64,000 nucleotides of DNA from an uncultured Eubacteriales bacterium (GCA_900316205.1 ONBX01000023.1:1-64000); one strand, 5' to 3'. Counted from the first letter of the stretch, positions 24,614 to 33,664 are shown. Notes: a model not told the origin generated them from the letters alone. Program-made: numbers and translations.

Positions 24614-24638
24614 TGCTTTCGCCTCCTCACCCACGCTC

Positions 24639-25838
24639 TCAGCCGATGACTTCCTGCACCAGGGCCAGCCACTCCTCGTCTGTCAGGAAGCGTCTTTTTT
24701 CTGTCCCCAGCTTTTTCACCCGCTGCAGAAGCTCTGAAACCTGCTCTTCCGTATAGCTCTTGCCAAGCTGGTCGAGCTTGATCTCGATGGAGGCCTTGCC
24801 GCTCTTCTTGCCAAGCACCATGCGGAAGCGGTTGCCCACAAATTCAGGGCTGATCGCCATCAGCGTTTTCGGCTCGCGGCGCATCACGTCCATGCCGAGG
24901 CCGGTCTCGCGCGTATAATGCGCCCCGCCCACGAGCGGCTTGTTGAAGGCGAGCTTGACGCCCGCACATTCCTCCACGAACCGGGAGGTCTCGGTGAGCT
25001 TCTCATAGTGGATGCCGGTCTCCACACCCAGCAGCGCATGGCAGGCAACCACGATCTCTTCCAGCGGCGTGTTGCCGCAGCGTTCGCCCAGCCCGTTGAT
25101 GCAGGCGTGAACCACCTCCGCTCCGGCGCACACGCCCGCAAGCGCAGTGGCGACGGACATGCCCAGATCGTTATGCGTGTGAACCTCCACCGGGATGTCG
25201 ACCCAGCTCTTGATCTGGCGAACGAGATAGTAGATCGCATCCGGCAGCGCAGAGCCGGTGGTGTCGATCACGGCAACAGAGTCCGGCTTTGCCTTTTCGA
25301 CCACTTCTGTGACGAGGCGCTTGAGGAAGGGAAGCTGTGCGCGTGTGGTATCAAAGGGGAAGAATGCAACCTTCAGCCCTTTTTCCTTGGCATAGCGAAC
25401 GGCAGTCAGGCACTTTTCCAGTACCTGCTCCTCGCTCCAGCGGTACTGATACAGCAGCCGCGGCAGACCGGAGGGCGCTTCGATGATGACCCCGTCCACG
25501 CCGCACTCCAGCGCCTTGTCAATATCGCTGACCATGGCGCGGCAGAAGGCGAAGATCTCTGCCTTCAGACCGAGCTGGCAGATCTCGCGGATGGCGTCAA
25601 AGTCCTCCTGCGTGACGGCAGGCATGCCGGCTTCGATGCGATCGACCCCCAGCTCGTCCAGCTTTTTGGCAATAGCAATTTTGTCCTCCTTCCGGAACAC
25701 GACGCCCGGCGTCTGTTCGCCGTCCCGCAGCGTCGCCTCATGAAACAGGACTCTTTTCGGAAGGTGGTAGCGGCTCCTGACATCGTCGCAGAAATTGTAC
25801 TCGCTGATCCACCAATTCTCTGTTCTTTCCAAGGACAT
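24639..25838 (-). CDS. DRE-TIM metallolyase family enzyme (HMGL/isopropylmalate synthase-like)
   Basis: This 399-aa TIM-barrel enzyme of the HMG-CoA lyase/2-isopropylmalate/homocitrate synthase superfamily has the catalytic HEATLRDGEQTPGV (Arg38, Asp39) and metal ligands VHTHNDLGMS (about 219-228), then HACINGLGERCGNTPLEE. The GEQTPG form and C-terminal extension with KKSGKASIE point to the synthase/re-citrate-synthase/homocitrate branch and not to HMG-CoA lyase. It should form or break a C-C bond between a 2-oxo acid and an acyl-CoA. AAAAAGGGGAGGAAACG precedes ATG 25838. No LeuCD-type isomerase is next to it, so leucine or lysine biosynthesis is unlikely; the context points to carboxylate breakdown. 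Confidence 0.85.
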   Translation of the reverse strand: MSLERTENWWISEYNFCDDVRSRYHLPKRVLFHEATLRDGEQTPGVVFRKEDKIAIAKKLDELGVDRIEAGMPAVTQEDFDAIREICQLGLKAEIFAFCRAMVSDIDKALECGVDGVIIEAPSGLPRLLYQYRWSEEQVLEKCLTAVRYAKEKGLKVAFFPFDTTRAQLPFLKRLVTEVVEKAKPDSVAVIDTTGSALPDAIYYLVRQIKSWVDIPVEVHTHNDLGMSVATALAGVCAGAEVVHACINGLGERCGNTPLEEIVVACHALLGVETGIHYEKLTETSRFVEECAGVKLAFNKPLVGGAHYTRETGLGMDVMRREPKTLMAISPEFVGNRFRMVLGKKSGKASIEIKLDQLGKSYTEEQVSELLQRVKKLGTEKRRFLTDEEWLALVQEVIG

Positions 25839-25856
25839 GATCGTTTCCTCCCCTTT

Positions 25857-26498
25857 TTATTCTTTTTCTCCGCATGCGCCGCCGCAGCGGTGCTCGATCA
25901 GGTTTTCCGCCCGCGTTATGTTGAAGAAGCCGCACATGCAGGGCCTGGCCATTTGCAGAGCCGCCTTGCGCGGCGTGATCAGACCTTTGTCCACGTCAGC
26001 CAGCAGCTTCTCCACCAGCTTGCTGCTGACCATGCCGTGGCCGCACATGGTGGTATACTGCCGGATCTCCTCCGATGCCAGATACTCTGTCTTGCCGAAG
26101 ATACCCACCGGGCGGTTGACCGAATGGGGCTTGACGCCGGCCTGTTCACAGATCGGCAGGACCAGATCCCACAAGGCGGTCACAACGATGGAGACGGGCC
26201 CGTCCATTTCCGCAAGAAATTTCACGAATCGCGCGGCCTTGTCCTTGTTGTCGAATACGACGAAGGACCCGCGTCCATCCTTGATGTTGGCGATGATCTC
26301 CTCCGGCGGATGCTCCACCATGTTTCCGGTGACGATCGAACCCATGTTGACCGCGCCGCAAAGATTGGCGGTGGCAAAAAACCACTGCAGAAATGGCTTG
26401 GAGCCCTCGAAGTTTGCACCCTTCTGAGGATGGGCCATCACACAGATATCCCCCTGCAGGGATTCGATATTGCCATATCGAAACGATGAATGAGACAC
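25857..26498 (-). CDS. Unassigned cysteine-containing protein of the carboxylate cluster
   Basis: I do not recognise this 213-aa soluble protein. The body alternates helix and strand (GSFVVFDNKDKAARFVKFLAEMDGPVSIVVTALWDLVLPICEQ). The C-terminal part carries two cysteine groups, CMCGFFN and HRCGGACG, plus MCGHG in the middle, which could bind a metal or an Fe-S cluster. GTG 26498 is the start because GAGGAGGAAACGCTTC precedes it; the ATG-initiated longer frame has no site. It sits between the 2x[4Fe-4S] protein and the DRE-TIM enzyme with short spacers (about 18-25 bp), so it very likely works with them. Confidence 0.75.
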   Translation of the reverse strand: MSHSSFRYGNIESLQGDICVMAHPQKGANFEGSKPFLQWFFATANLCGAVNMGSIVTGNMVEHPPEEIIANIKDGRGSFVVFDNKDKAARFVKFLAEMDGPVSIVVTALWDLVLPICEQAGVKPHSVNRPVGIFGKTEYLASEEIRQYTTMCGHGMVSSKLVEKLLADVDKGLITPRKAALQMARPCMCGFFNITRAENLIEHRCGGACGEKE

Positions 26499-26523
26499 GA
26501 AGCGTTTCCTCCTCTTTTTTCTG

Positions 26524-27273
26524 TCAGCAGCCGGGCATCGGCTCTTTGCTGCCGGAGGAAAAATCAAAGAGCGGCTTGCCGAGACCGATGTTCACCTTCA
26601 TATTTGGATAGGGCTGATAGCCCATGGACAGGAGCGTATCCAGATTGGGATCCTCCAGCTGATCTCCCAGCTTGGAGATCACGCCCAGGGAAAAGACGGT
26701 GTCGATCTGATCCTCTACAGAGCGGAGGGTCTCCAGCACCTGGGGAAGCTGCTCGCTTTTGACGGTAAACTCCAGAATACCGGACAGAACCTTTTCGTTC
26801 AGAAGCTCATCACGAAACTTCCCCGTGCTGGTATCCAGCATCAGCGCGGTGATGGGATTGTCCTCCTCCCACCGGATGCCGATCTTGCTGAGCGCCATTG
26901 CGACAAGCTCCATATCCCGCAGCCGCGTTCCGACGCCGGGGCGTCCCATTTCAACGCCGACGCCGGCATAGCCCATGCGGAACCGTCCGGTGATATCGTT
27001 TGTTTTCATTTCCACAGTTCCCCGTCCGCCTATTTTTGTTTTGGCGGAGATCGCGCTGGGATCGCTCATGATCTTCCGGTTGATGCGGATCTCGTCCAGC
27101 TCGGTCTGCTCGATCGCCCCGCGGGGGCAATTGGCGCTGCGGAAGCACACGCCGCATTCCACGCACTCGTCGGTATTGATCTGCACAATCCGTTCGTGAA
27201 CCTCGATTGCACCGACAGGGCAATAGGGAACACATTTTTTGCAGTTGACACAGCGTTCTTTATTGATGATCAT
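26524..27273 (-). CDS. 2x[4Fe-4S] ferredoxin-domain protein with unknown C-terminal domain
   Basis: In this 249-aa protein, residues 1-55 form a bacterial ferredoxin domain with cluster 1 at Cys8, 11, 14, 18 (CVNCKKCVPYCP) and cluster 2 at Cys37, 40, 43, 49. Residues about 70-249 form a domain I cannot place, with a glycine-rich start (IGGRGTVEMKTNDITGRFRMGYAGVGVEMGRPG) and a helical middle. ATG 27273 is used because AAGGGG lies 8 nt before; an upstream GTG at 27282 is too close to it. It sits 15 bp after tctA. An electron-transfer protein for an oxidoreductive step in the cluster is plausible. Confidence 0.8.
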   Translation of the reverse strand: MIINKERCVNCKKCVPYCPVGAIEVHERIVQINTDECVECGVCFRSANCPRGAIEQTELDEIRINRKIMSDPSAISAKTKIGGRGTVEMKTNDITGRFRMGYAGVGVEMGRPGVGTRLRDMELVAMALSKIGIRWEEDNPITALMLDTSTGKFRDELLNEKVLSGILEFTVKSEQLPQVLETLRSVEDQIDTVFSLGVISKLGDQLEDPNLDTLLSMGYQPYPNMKVNIGLGKPLFDFSSGSKEPMPGC

Positions 27274-27288
27274 ATTGTGCACCCCTTG

Positions 27289-28827
27289 TCATTCAGATTC
27301 GCCGGGCTCCGCTGCCGTCTCAAGCTTCGGCTTCCGGATCCATTTTTCAAAAGCCCATTTCAACACAGGGAACAGGATGCAGACGATGGTCAGTGCGAAG
27401 AAGACCTTGCACAGCGGGCTCGCAACAAAGATTCCCAAGGAGCCGTGGGACATGATCATCGCCTGGCGGAAGTTCTGTTCAATGTCGTTGCCCAGGATCA
27501 GCGCCAGGAGCAGCCCCGCCACGGGGTAACCGCCCTTTCGCATGAAGTAGCCCAGGAAGCCGAAGATAAGCATGACGATCACATCGAACATGCTGTTCTG
27601 CAGACAGAAGGATCCGACCACGCACAGGAAGGCGACACAGGGATACAGCACCTTCTCGGAGATCCGGACCAGCCAGGTAAACACCGGGATCAGGCCGATG
27701 TTCATCAGCAGCAGAATGACGTTGCAGACATATAATCCCGCGATGATCGCCCAGGCAATGTCCGGCGTCCGCTGAAACATCAGCGGGCCGGGCTGCAGAT
27801 CCTGCATGATAAAGGCGCCCATGATCAGCGCAGCAACCGACGAGCCCGGAATTCCGATGGCAAGCATCGGCGTCAGAGCGCCGGCAACGCAGGCGTTATT
27901 TGCAGCCTCCGGGGCAGCAACGCCCTCCAGCGAGCCCTTGCCGAATTCCTCCGGATGGCGGGAGACCTTCTTTGCCGCGCCGTAGGACACGAAGGTGGCA
28001 AGCGTGGCGCCGGCTCCCGGAAGGATGCCGACAAACAGGCCCAGGACCGTGCCGAGAAACGTGGCGGGGGTGACGCGCTTGAGCTCCTTGCCGTTGGGAA
28101 GGGTCGAGCGCAGGGACACCTTGATTTTTCCCATGGAGGCAGCCGATCTGGCCTCCATGCCGCAGAGCACCTCGGTAAAGCCAAAGAGACCCAGTGCGGC
28201 CGGGACAAAGTTGATGCCGTCAAACAGTTCCGGGATCCCGAAGGTCAGACGCAGCTTTCCGCTGACGTATTCGGAGCCCATCGTGGCGATCAGCAGACCG
28301 ACGGCGACCATCAGCAGGCCCCGTACCGATTTGGAGTCCGTTGCCATGCTGATCGCGACCAGTCCGAAGAGCATCACGATGCAGGTCTCGGCAGACCCGA
28401 AGGCCAGGGCTGCTTTGGCCAGCCAGGGGGTAATGAAGGTCATGCAGATGATGCCGATCATGCCGCCTATAAAGCTGGAATAACAACTGATCCCCAGCGC
28501 CTTGCCGCCCTTGCCCTGTTTCATCAGCGGGTATCCGTCCATACAGGTCATAACGGCCGCGTTGTCGCCGGGCGTGTTGATCAGAATGGAAGAGATCCGT
28601 CCGCCATACATGGCGCCGAGGTAGATCGCGATGATCAGGGAGAGCCCTTCCACGTGAGGAAGTGAGTAGCTGATCGGCAGCAGCAGCGCGATGCCGCAGC
28701 TGGGTCCCAGACCGGGGATCGCGCCAACCACGGTGCCGATCAGACCACCGAGAAGGATCCAGAGAAGAGCGCTGGGCGTCAGAACGCTCAGGATACCTGA
28801 GCCCAGAGATTGTAAAATGTCCTGCAT
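27289..28827 (-). CDS. tctA: Tripartite tricarboxylate transporter, large permease TctA
   Basis: This 512-aa integral membrane protein of the TctA family, with about 11-12 spans, takes up tricarboxylates or related carboxylates with TctB and the binding protein TctC. Family hallmarks include GGLIGTVVGAIPGLGPSCGIALLLPISY near the N terminus, GGRISSILINTPGDNAAVMT and GILPGAGATLATFVSYGAAKK. Start ATG follows GAAAGGAGGATAAGAG. It is the third gene of the operon (C-B-A order). Substrate not readable from sequence. Confidence 0.93.
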   Translation of the reverse strand: MQDILQSLGSGILSVLTPSALLWILLGGLIGTVVGAIPGLGPSCGIALLLPISYSLPHVEGLSLIIAIYLGAMYGGRISSILINTPGDNAAVMTCMDGYPLMKQGKGGKALGISCYSSFIGGMIGIICMTFITPWLAKAALAFGSAETCIVMLFGLVAISMATDSKSVRGLLMVAVGLLIATMGSEYVSGKLRLTFGIPELFDGINFVPAALGLFGFTEVLCGMEARSAASMGKIKVSLRSTLPNGKELKRVTPATFLGTVLGLFVGILPGAGATLATFVSYGAAKKVSRHPEEFGKGSLEGVAAPEAANNACVAGALTPMLAIGIPGSSVAALIMGAFIMQDLQPGPLMFQRTPDIAWAIIAGLYVCNVILLLMNIGLIPVFTWLVRISEKVLYPCVAFLCVVGSFCLQNSMFDVIVMLIFGFLGYFMRKGGYPVAGLLLALILGNDIEQNFRQAMIMSHGSLGIFVASPLCKVFFALTIVCILFPVLKWAFEKWIRKPKLETAAEPGESE

Positions 28828-28841
28828 CTCTTATCCTCCTT

Positions 28842-29300
28842 TCAAAAGAGCAGCCCGCGGGGGAACTGGGCCATTTTCAGAATATACGCGCAAATCAGCC
28901 ACATCACGGCGGGAAGACCGATACTGACGGGAATGCAGCGCGCCCAGGGGATTTTGTTCCAAAGCAGCAGGCTGAGAAACAAAAAGAGCACCATCGACGT
29001 GAAAAAACCGAGAATAATGCTGAGAAATACAGAAAACAGGAACAATAGCAGATAAAAAAGCGCAACGCGCCTGAGCTTTTTCGGATCGACCGAACGGTCG
29101 ATCGTTTTCAACTGCGGTATAAGCTCAATCAGATTGACGGCGCTGAGGATCAAAACCAGCACCGCACACACAACTGGCCAGAGTCTTGCACTGGGGATTC
29201 CCATCGTGTCAAACATCGGCAGGTTGGATGTGTTGATGATCGCCACAACCGCAAAACAAATGGTAAAAACCAAAACGACGATTCTTCCGATCAGAACCAA
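28842..29300 (-). CDS. tctB: Tripartite tricarboxylate transporter, small permease TctB
   Basis: This 152-aa protein has four hydrophobic segments (about 5-22, 40-58, 80-110, 120-140), the usual TctB topology. TTG is the start codon (29300), with AAAGGAGGATCGCC before it; no ATG is available at that position. It lies between tctC and tctA (14 bp to tctA) and completes the transporter. Confidence 0.85.
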   Translation of the reverse strand: MVLIGRIVVLVFTICFAVVAIINTSNLPMFDTMGIPSARLWPVVCAVLVLILSAVNLIELIPQLKTIDRSVDPKKLRRVALFYLLLFLFSVFLSIILGFFTSMVLFLFLSLLLWNKIPWARCIPVSIGLPAVMWLICAYILKMAQFPRGLLF

Positions 29301-29419
29301 GGCGATCCTCCTTTCCTAAGGTCGGTCCAACCCACGCGGAAGCTGCGGGGTTGAAAAAAATAGTGGGCGAACCGTGGTTTGCCCACTATTTCACGCGCTG
29401 CGGGCATGGCCCGCAGGCA

Positions 29420-30505
29420 TTATCCTTCATACATATCCAACTGTTTCAACAGATCAATGAAGCGGAGCTGGGTGTTTTCCAGATACTCTTTTGCCTCATC
29501 GCCGAAAAGCGGATCGGCAGTGAAGAGATACTTGTCAACGAACTGTTCCTTCCATTCATCGGTGGCGACCATCTGCCGGAAGTACTCGATCAGGATCTGG
29601 CGTTCTTCCTCGGGAATATCGCCCGGAGCCACAACGCCGCGGAACATGCCTTCCACCACGTCAACGCCCTGTTCAACGAAGGTCTTCCCATCGGGATAAA
29701 TGGCAAGGCGCTCCTTGTTGGCAACACCCAGCACTCTCAGCTGGCCGGATTCAATAAAGCTTCCGCACTCTGTGGGCTTGGATACCGTCATGTCGATATG
29801 GCCGCCCAGGCAGGCGGTCACACCGTCCGCGCCGCCGCTGTAGGGCACATAGGTGTAATCGATCCCGGCGGTGGAGAATACCAGCTGAGCGAAGGTGTGG
29901 TTTGCGCCGCCGGCAGCCGCGCCGCCGCAAGTCACGGTTCCGCCGTTTTTCACGAACTCAATGACGTCGGTGAAATCCTGGAAGGGGCTGTCGGCCGGGA
30001 CGACCAGCATGTTGGAGTCAATGCCGAAGATGCAGATCGGCGTGAAATCGTGCAGATCGACCCCGATATCACCGGAAAGGGGCGTCGTAACAAAGGCGGG
30101 TGTTACAAGCAGCAGATAGTATGGGTCGCCGCGCTTGGCAGCGGTATATGCCATTGCCACTGCGCAGCTTCCGCCGGGCTTGTAAACCACATTCAAATTG
30201 ACGGGCGCGATCCCCTTCTGCATGATGATGTCGCTGAAAGTGACTGCCGTCAGTGCAGTGCCGCCGCCGGCAGAGAAGGGGCAAACGACCTCGATGTCCT
30301 TCTCCGGGAATTTAGTGGCGGGTTCCTCGGCGACAGGCTCCGCCGCTTCCTCAGGTGCTTCCGTTTTTTCCGTGCTCTCTGCTGCAGCGGGAGCAGGTTC
30401 TTGCGCTGGTGCCTGTGTCGGCGCCGGCTGTGATGACGAGCCGCAGCCGGCAAGCATGCCGACGATCATCAGGACTGCCATCACCAAAGCGATTGCCTTT
30501 TTCAT
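29420..30505 (-). CDS. tctC: Tripartite tricarboxylate transporter, binding protein TctC
   Basis: This 361-aa lipoprotein has lipobox MLAGC (Cys21), a Ser/Pro/Ala/Glu linker to about 65 and a TctC/Bug-type solute-binding domain (PEKDIEVVCPFSAGGGTALTAVTFSDII, ...KPGGSCAVAMAYTAA, FVEQGVDVVEGMFRGVVAPGDIPEEE). The ATG at 30505 has AAAGGAGG 7 nt before it; ATG 30511 is too close. It is first in the operon, and 119 bp separate it from tctB, which may allow more binding protein than permease. Confidence 0.92.
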   Translation of the reverse strand: MKKAIALVMAVLMIVGMLAGCGSSSQPAPTQAPAQEPAPAAAESTEKTEAPEEAAEPVAEEPATKFPEKDIEVVCPFSAGGGTALTAVTFSDIIMQKGIAPVNLNVVYKPGGSCAVAMAYTAAKRGDPYYLLLVTPAFVTTPLSGDIGVDLHDFTPICIFGIDSNMLVVPADSPFQDFTDVIEFVKNGGTVTCGGAAAGGANHTFAQLVFSTAGIDYTYVPYSGGADGVTACLGGHIDMTVSKPTECGSFIESGQLRVLGVANKERLAIYPDGKTFVEQGVDVVEGMFRGVVAPGDIPEEERQILIEYFRQMVATDEWKEQFVDKYLFTADPLFGDEAKEYLENTQLRFIDLLKQLDMYEG

Positions 30506-30571
30506 TTGCATCCTCCTTTTTAGAATGTTACCGTAAATGTGTGTTTTGACGTCCGGACTGATTGTGTATAG

Positions 30572-30600
30572 AGTGTAGCCGATATAAAGAAAAAAAGCAA
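30572..30600 (-). promoter_or_regulatory. Candidate promoter of the tct/CoA-transferase cluster
   Basis: Minus strand TTGCTT (30600-30595), 17-bp spacer and TACACT (30577-30572), about 70 bp before tctC. The -35 is weak, as expected for an activator-dependent promoter. The surrounding A/T-rich stretch (30540-30660) may hold the LysR site, but I cannot define it. Confidence 0.4.
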
Positions 30601-30687
30601 AATATAAATATTTATGCACTCATAACCACCGTTTATTGGAAGAAAATGTATCCCTTTTTCGGTATATGAGAAAAAGGAGGCATTTCT

Positions 30688-30885
30688 GTGAAAACAGAAG
30701 CAATTGTCCAAGGCGGCTCCCCTGTTCTTTGTTGCATTTTGCCTAAGGCCCGCCGTGGTCCGCGTCCGGCGCCCCCGGCCCCATTAAGTTATATTTATAC
30801 AGGCGTATTTGTTCGCGCGCAGATCGTAAAGCAGTCACCAGAACTCCCTTTCGCGCCTTCACCTGGAGCGCAGCTGCAGCCGTAA
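30688..30885 (+). CDS. Possible small ORF with strong ribosome binding site
   Basis: GTG 30688 follows AAAAAGGAGGCATTTCT, an excellent site, and opens a 65-codon frame (MKTEAIVQGGSPVLCCILPK then a Pro/Ala/Arg-rich stretch). The later part does not look like a folded protein. It may be a true short peptide, or the 5' remnant of a lost gene divergent from tctC. The gap 30506-31041 otherwise holds the cluster promoter and the hairpin at 30890. Confidence 0.25.
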   Translation: MKTEAIVQGGSPVLCCILPKARRGPRPAPPAPLSYIYTGVFVRAQIVKQSPELPFAPSPGAQLQP

Positions 30886-30889
30886 AGGG

Positions 30890-30928
30890 AAACCGGGAGA
30901 GCGCCTCAACAGGCGTTCTCCCGGTTTC
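30890..30928. terminator. Strong GC hairpin, terminator-like
   Basis: Arms of 17-18 nt (GAAACCGGGAGAGCGCCT and complement) with a CAAC loop. T-runs are short, so it may be a bidirectional terminator for the small ORF and the D-threonine-aldolase-like operon. Confidence 0.45.
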
Positions 30929-31041
30929 TCTAAGCCGGCGATCTTGCTCCGGCCTGTGTCATGCACAAGCTGAAAAGCCGCCGCGGGTGGTTTTTCCCTG
31001 CGCTCCGACTCTGCAAGCCGTATCTTTTTTGCGATATGCCC

Positions 31042-32157
31042 TTATTCCACGTTCTTTTTCGTCCCATTTCCGCGGATGTCCACGGCGATCAGGTGGTCGA
31101 CCTCGTCTCCCCGGTGGCCCACATAGTAGCTGGTCAGGTTGGCGCTGGAGCAGGCGTGGTTGGGGATGATCCGGATCCGGTCCCCCACCTTCAGGTCGGT
31201 CTTGCCCTCCACATGGAGCTTGCCCACCTCTTCCGAGAGCCCCGCCACGGTGATCTCCGGGTGACCCATCACCACGCCGTAGCCCCGGATGGAGCTGTTG
31301 CCGTGGGCGCCCTGGTCCAGGCCCAGGCACTTGGCCCCGGCGTCGCAGAGAAACAGATCCTCTCTCGGGTGGGAGATGACGCTGGCCAGGATCGTCAGGG
31401 CGCAGTCTTCCTCCCGGGCAGTGCCGGTGGAGAGCTGGATGGCGTCCATGAAGATGTAGTTTCCCGGGTGGTAAACAGTCAGAAGTTCATCTCCGATGGT
31501 GCCCCGAAAGGTGGGGGTGGAGCCGCTGGAGACGATCTCCGGCGCAAAGCCCGCCGCCTGCAGGGACTCCACCGCGGTTTTCACCGCCGCCCGCTCCTCC
31601 CCGCAGTAGCGGGGCAGCTCTTCCCCGGAGCCCGCAGCGTAGACATGCCCCGGGTGGGTGGAGAGACCCCGGAAGGTGAGAAAATCGAACTGCTGCAGAG
31701 CCCGGGCAAAGGCCCCGGCCTCCTCCGGCGGGATGCCGAAGCGGTGCAGCCCCGCGTCAATGATAATAGTATAGGAAAGTTTGCGTCCGGCTTCTTTTGC
31801 CGCCTCATTCAGCGCGCGGGCGGCGTCCGGCCCGTCGATGCGCAATATGAGGTCGCATTTCTCCGCCACCCGGAGCAGCCTTGCAATGGAGAGGGGGTCT
31901 GCCGCGGGATAGGCGTACATGAGATTGTGATAGCCTGCCTCCGCCAGGGCCTCCACCTCGTCCAGGGTGCCGCAGAGAAAGCCCGATGCCCCGGCCTTCG
32001 CCTGCACCGCCGCCAGCTCCAGGCTTTTGTGGGTCTTCACCATGGGCCAGAGCTGTTTGCCGTGAGCCGCCGCCTCACTGGCGAAGCGATGGACATTTCG
32101 CTCCATGATATCCAGATCCAGCAGCACCGCCGGGGTATAAACTTCACTGAGCTTCAT
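31042..32157 (-). CDS. D-threonine aldolase / D-serine dehydratase-like PLP enzyme
   Basis: This 371-aa fold-type III PLP protein has an N-terminal alanine-racemase-like barrel and a C-terminal domain with the metal site. The Schiff-base lysine is in PMVKTHKS (Lys41). The metal pair His334 and Cys336 in PNHACSS matches the DSD1/D-threonine aldolase family. Likely reactions are cleavage of D-threonine or D-3-hydroxyaspartate, or dehydration of D-serine; sequence alone does not decide. ATG 32157 follows AAAGGAGGATTCGC. It lies 19 bp after thrC in one operon, a link to threonine metabolism. Confidence 0.85.
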   Translation of the reverse strand: MKLSEVYTPAVLLDLDIMERNVHRFASEAAAHGKQLWPMVKTHKSLELAAVQAKAGASGFLCGTLDEVEALAEAGYHNLMYAYPAADPLSIARLLRVAEKCDLILRIDGPDAARALNEAAKEAGRKLSYTIIIDAGLHRFGIPPEEAGAFARALQQFDFLTFRGLSTHPGHVYAAGSGEELPRYCGEERAAVKTAVESLQAAGFAPEIVSSGSTPTFRGTIGDELLTVYHPGNYIFMDAIQLSTGTAREEDCALTILASVISHPREDLFLCDAGAKCLGLDQGAHGNSSIRGYGVVMGHPEITVAGLSEEVGKLHVEGKTDLKVGDRIRIIPNHACSSANLTSYYVGHRGDEVDHLIAVDIRGNGTKKNVE

Positions 32158-32176
32158 GCGAATCCTCCTTTCCCGG

Positions 32177-33637
32177 TCAGGCCAGCAGCGTCTCGGTGAC
32201 ATAGGCCGTCAGCTCCTCCGGGCCGATCACGTCCCGGAAGCGGACGGGCTTGCCCCTGAGCTCCCGCAGCCCCCTTGGTGCGGGGACGCCGGTGAGCGCT
32301 TCCAGCTTTTCCATCTGCCGGAAGGCGTCCTCCGGCACGGCCTCGCCCAGGGCTTCCAGCACCGCCGCCGGGAACTTGTAGGGCGAGGCGGTGGAGAGCA
32401 CCACCATGGGCGCTTCCCGCCGGAAGTCTTCCGCCACGCGGAAGGCCACCGCCGTGTGGGTGTCGCAGAGGTAGCCCCGCTCCCGCCAGAGCCGGCCGAT
32501 GGTCTCCTTCGTCTCCTCCTCGGTGCAGCAGCCCGCGGCGAAGCTCTCCCGCAGCTTTGCCATCAGCGCCTCGGGGAAGCGGTAGCGGCCCCGCTCCTCC
32601 AGCTCCTTCATGCAGCGGCGCACCAGCGCGGTGTCGCCCCCGGAGATGTAAAACAGCATCCGCTCCAGGTTGGAGGACACCAGGATGTCCATGGAGGGGG
32701 AGGCGGTCTTGTAAAAGTCCCGCCGCCTGTCGTAAACGCCGGTTTCGAAAAAGTCCGTCAGCACCCGGTTGGCGTTGGAGGCGCAGATCAGCCGCCCCAC
32801 CGGCAGGCCCAGACGCCTGGCCATCCAGCCCGCCAGAATGTCCCCGAAATTACCGGTGGGCACGGTGAAGTCCACCGGAGCTCCCACCCGGATCCTGCCC
32901 AGCTCCGCGAGGCGGGCGTAGGCGGTAAAGTAATAGATCACCTGGGGAGCGAGCCGCCCGATGTTGATGGAGTTGGCCGAGGAGAAGGAAAAGCCCCGCT
33001 CCCGCAGCGCAGCATTTTCCCGCAGACAGGCAAAGGCCTGCTTCACCCGGGTCTGGCAGTCGTCAAAATTGCCCCGCACCGCGCAGACCTGCACATTGGC
33101 GCCCGGCTGGGTCGTCATCTGCAGCTGCTGGATCTCCGAAACGCCCCCGGCGGGGTAGAACACAAAGATCCTGGTGCCCTCCACGTCGTGGAAGCCCTCC
33201 AGAGCGGCCTTGCCCGTGTCGCCGGAGGTGGCGGTCAAAATCACAGTCTCCCCGGGCAGGGCCTTCTGCCGCCTTCCTGCGGAGATCAGCCGGGGCAGCA
33301 TGGAGAGGGCCACGTCCTTGAAAGCGGAGGTGGGCCCCCGAAACAGCTCCAGCACATAGTCCTGCCCCACGGGCACCAGAGGCGTCAGCTCCTCGGTCTC
33401 GAACCTGCCCGCGTAGGCACGGCGCACCAGCTCCCCCATGTCCGCAAAGCCCGGCAGCAGATAGCTGAGGATCTTTTCCGCCCGTTCCAGGGGCGCGCAG
33501 GGAAGGCAGGCCCTCCAATCAAAGGGACGGGAACCCAGCTCCTTTTCCACAAACAACCCGCCGTCGGGGGCCAGACCCTCCAGCACGGCGCCGAGATCGT
33601 CGGTTTCGTATGCAGAACGGGTACTTTGAACCAGCAT
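32177..33637 (-). CDS. thrC: Threonine synthase
   Basis: This 486-aa PLP enzyme converts O-phosphohomoserine to threonine. The PLP lysine is in GPTSAFKDVALSMLP (Lys107), with the phosphate-binding loop in TATSGDTGKAALEGF and further family segments FSSANSINIGRLAPQ and VPTGNFGDILAGW. Length is that of the long (yeast/E. coli-type) class. ATG 33637 follows AAAAGGAGCTGCC. It is the first gene of an operon with the D-threonine-aldolase-like enzyme. A terminator-shaped hairpin lies between its promoter and its ribosome binding site, which may attenuate expression. Confidence 0.94.
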   Translation of the reverse strand: MLVQSTRSAYETDDLGAVLEGLAPDGGLFVEKELGSRPFDWRACLPCAPLERAEKILSYLLPGFADMGELVRRAYAGRFETEELTPLVPVGQDYVLELFRGPTSAFKDVALSMLPRLISAGRRQKALPGETVILTATSGDTGKAALEGFHDVEGTRIFVFYPAGGVSEIQQLQMTTQPGANVQVCAVRGNFDDCQTRVKQAFACLRENAALRERGFSFSSANSINIGRLAPQVIYYFTAYARLAELGRIRVGAPVDFTVPTGNFGDILAGWMARRLGLPVGRLICASNANRVLTDFFETGVYDRRRDFYKTASPSMDILVSSNLERMLFYISGGDTALVRRCMKELEERGRYRFPEALMAKLRESFAAGCCTEEETKETIGRLWRERGYLCDTHTAVAFRVAEDFRREAPMVVLSTASPYKFPAAVLEALGEAVPEDAFRQMEKLEALTGVPAPRGLRELRGKPVRFRDVIGPEELTAYVTETLLA

Positions 33638-33664
33638 TTCGGCAGCTCCTTTTGTTATTATTTC

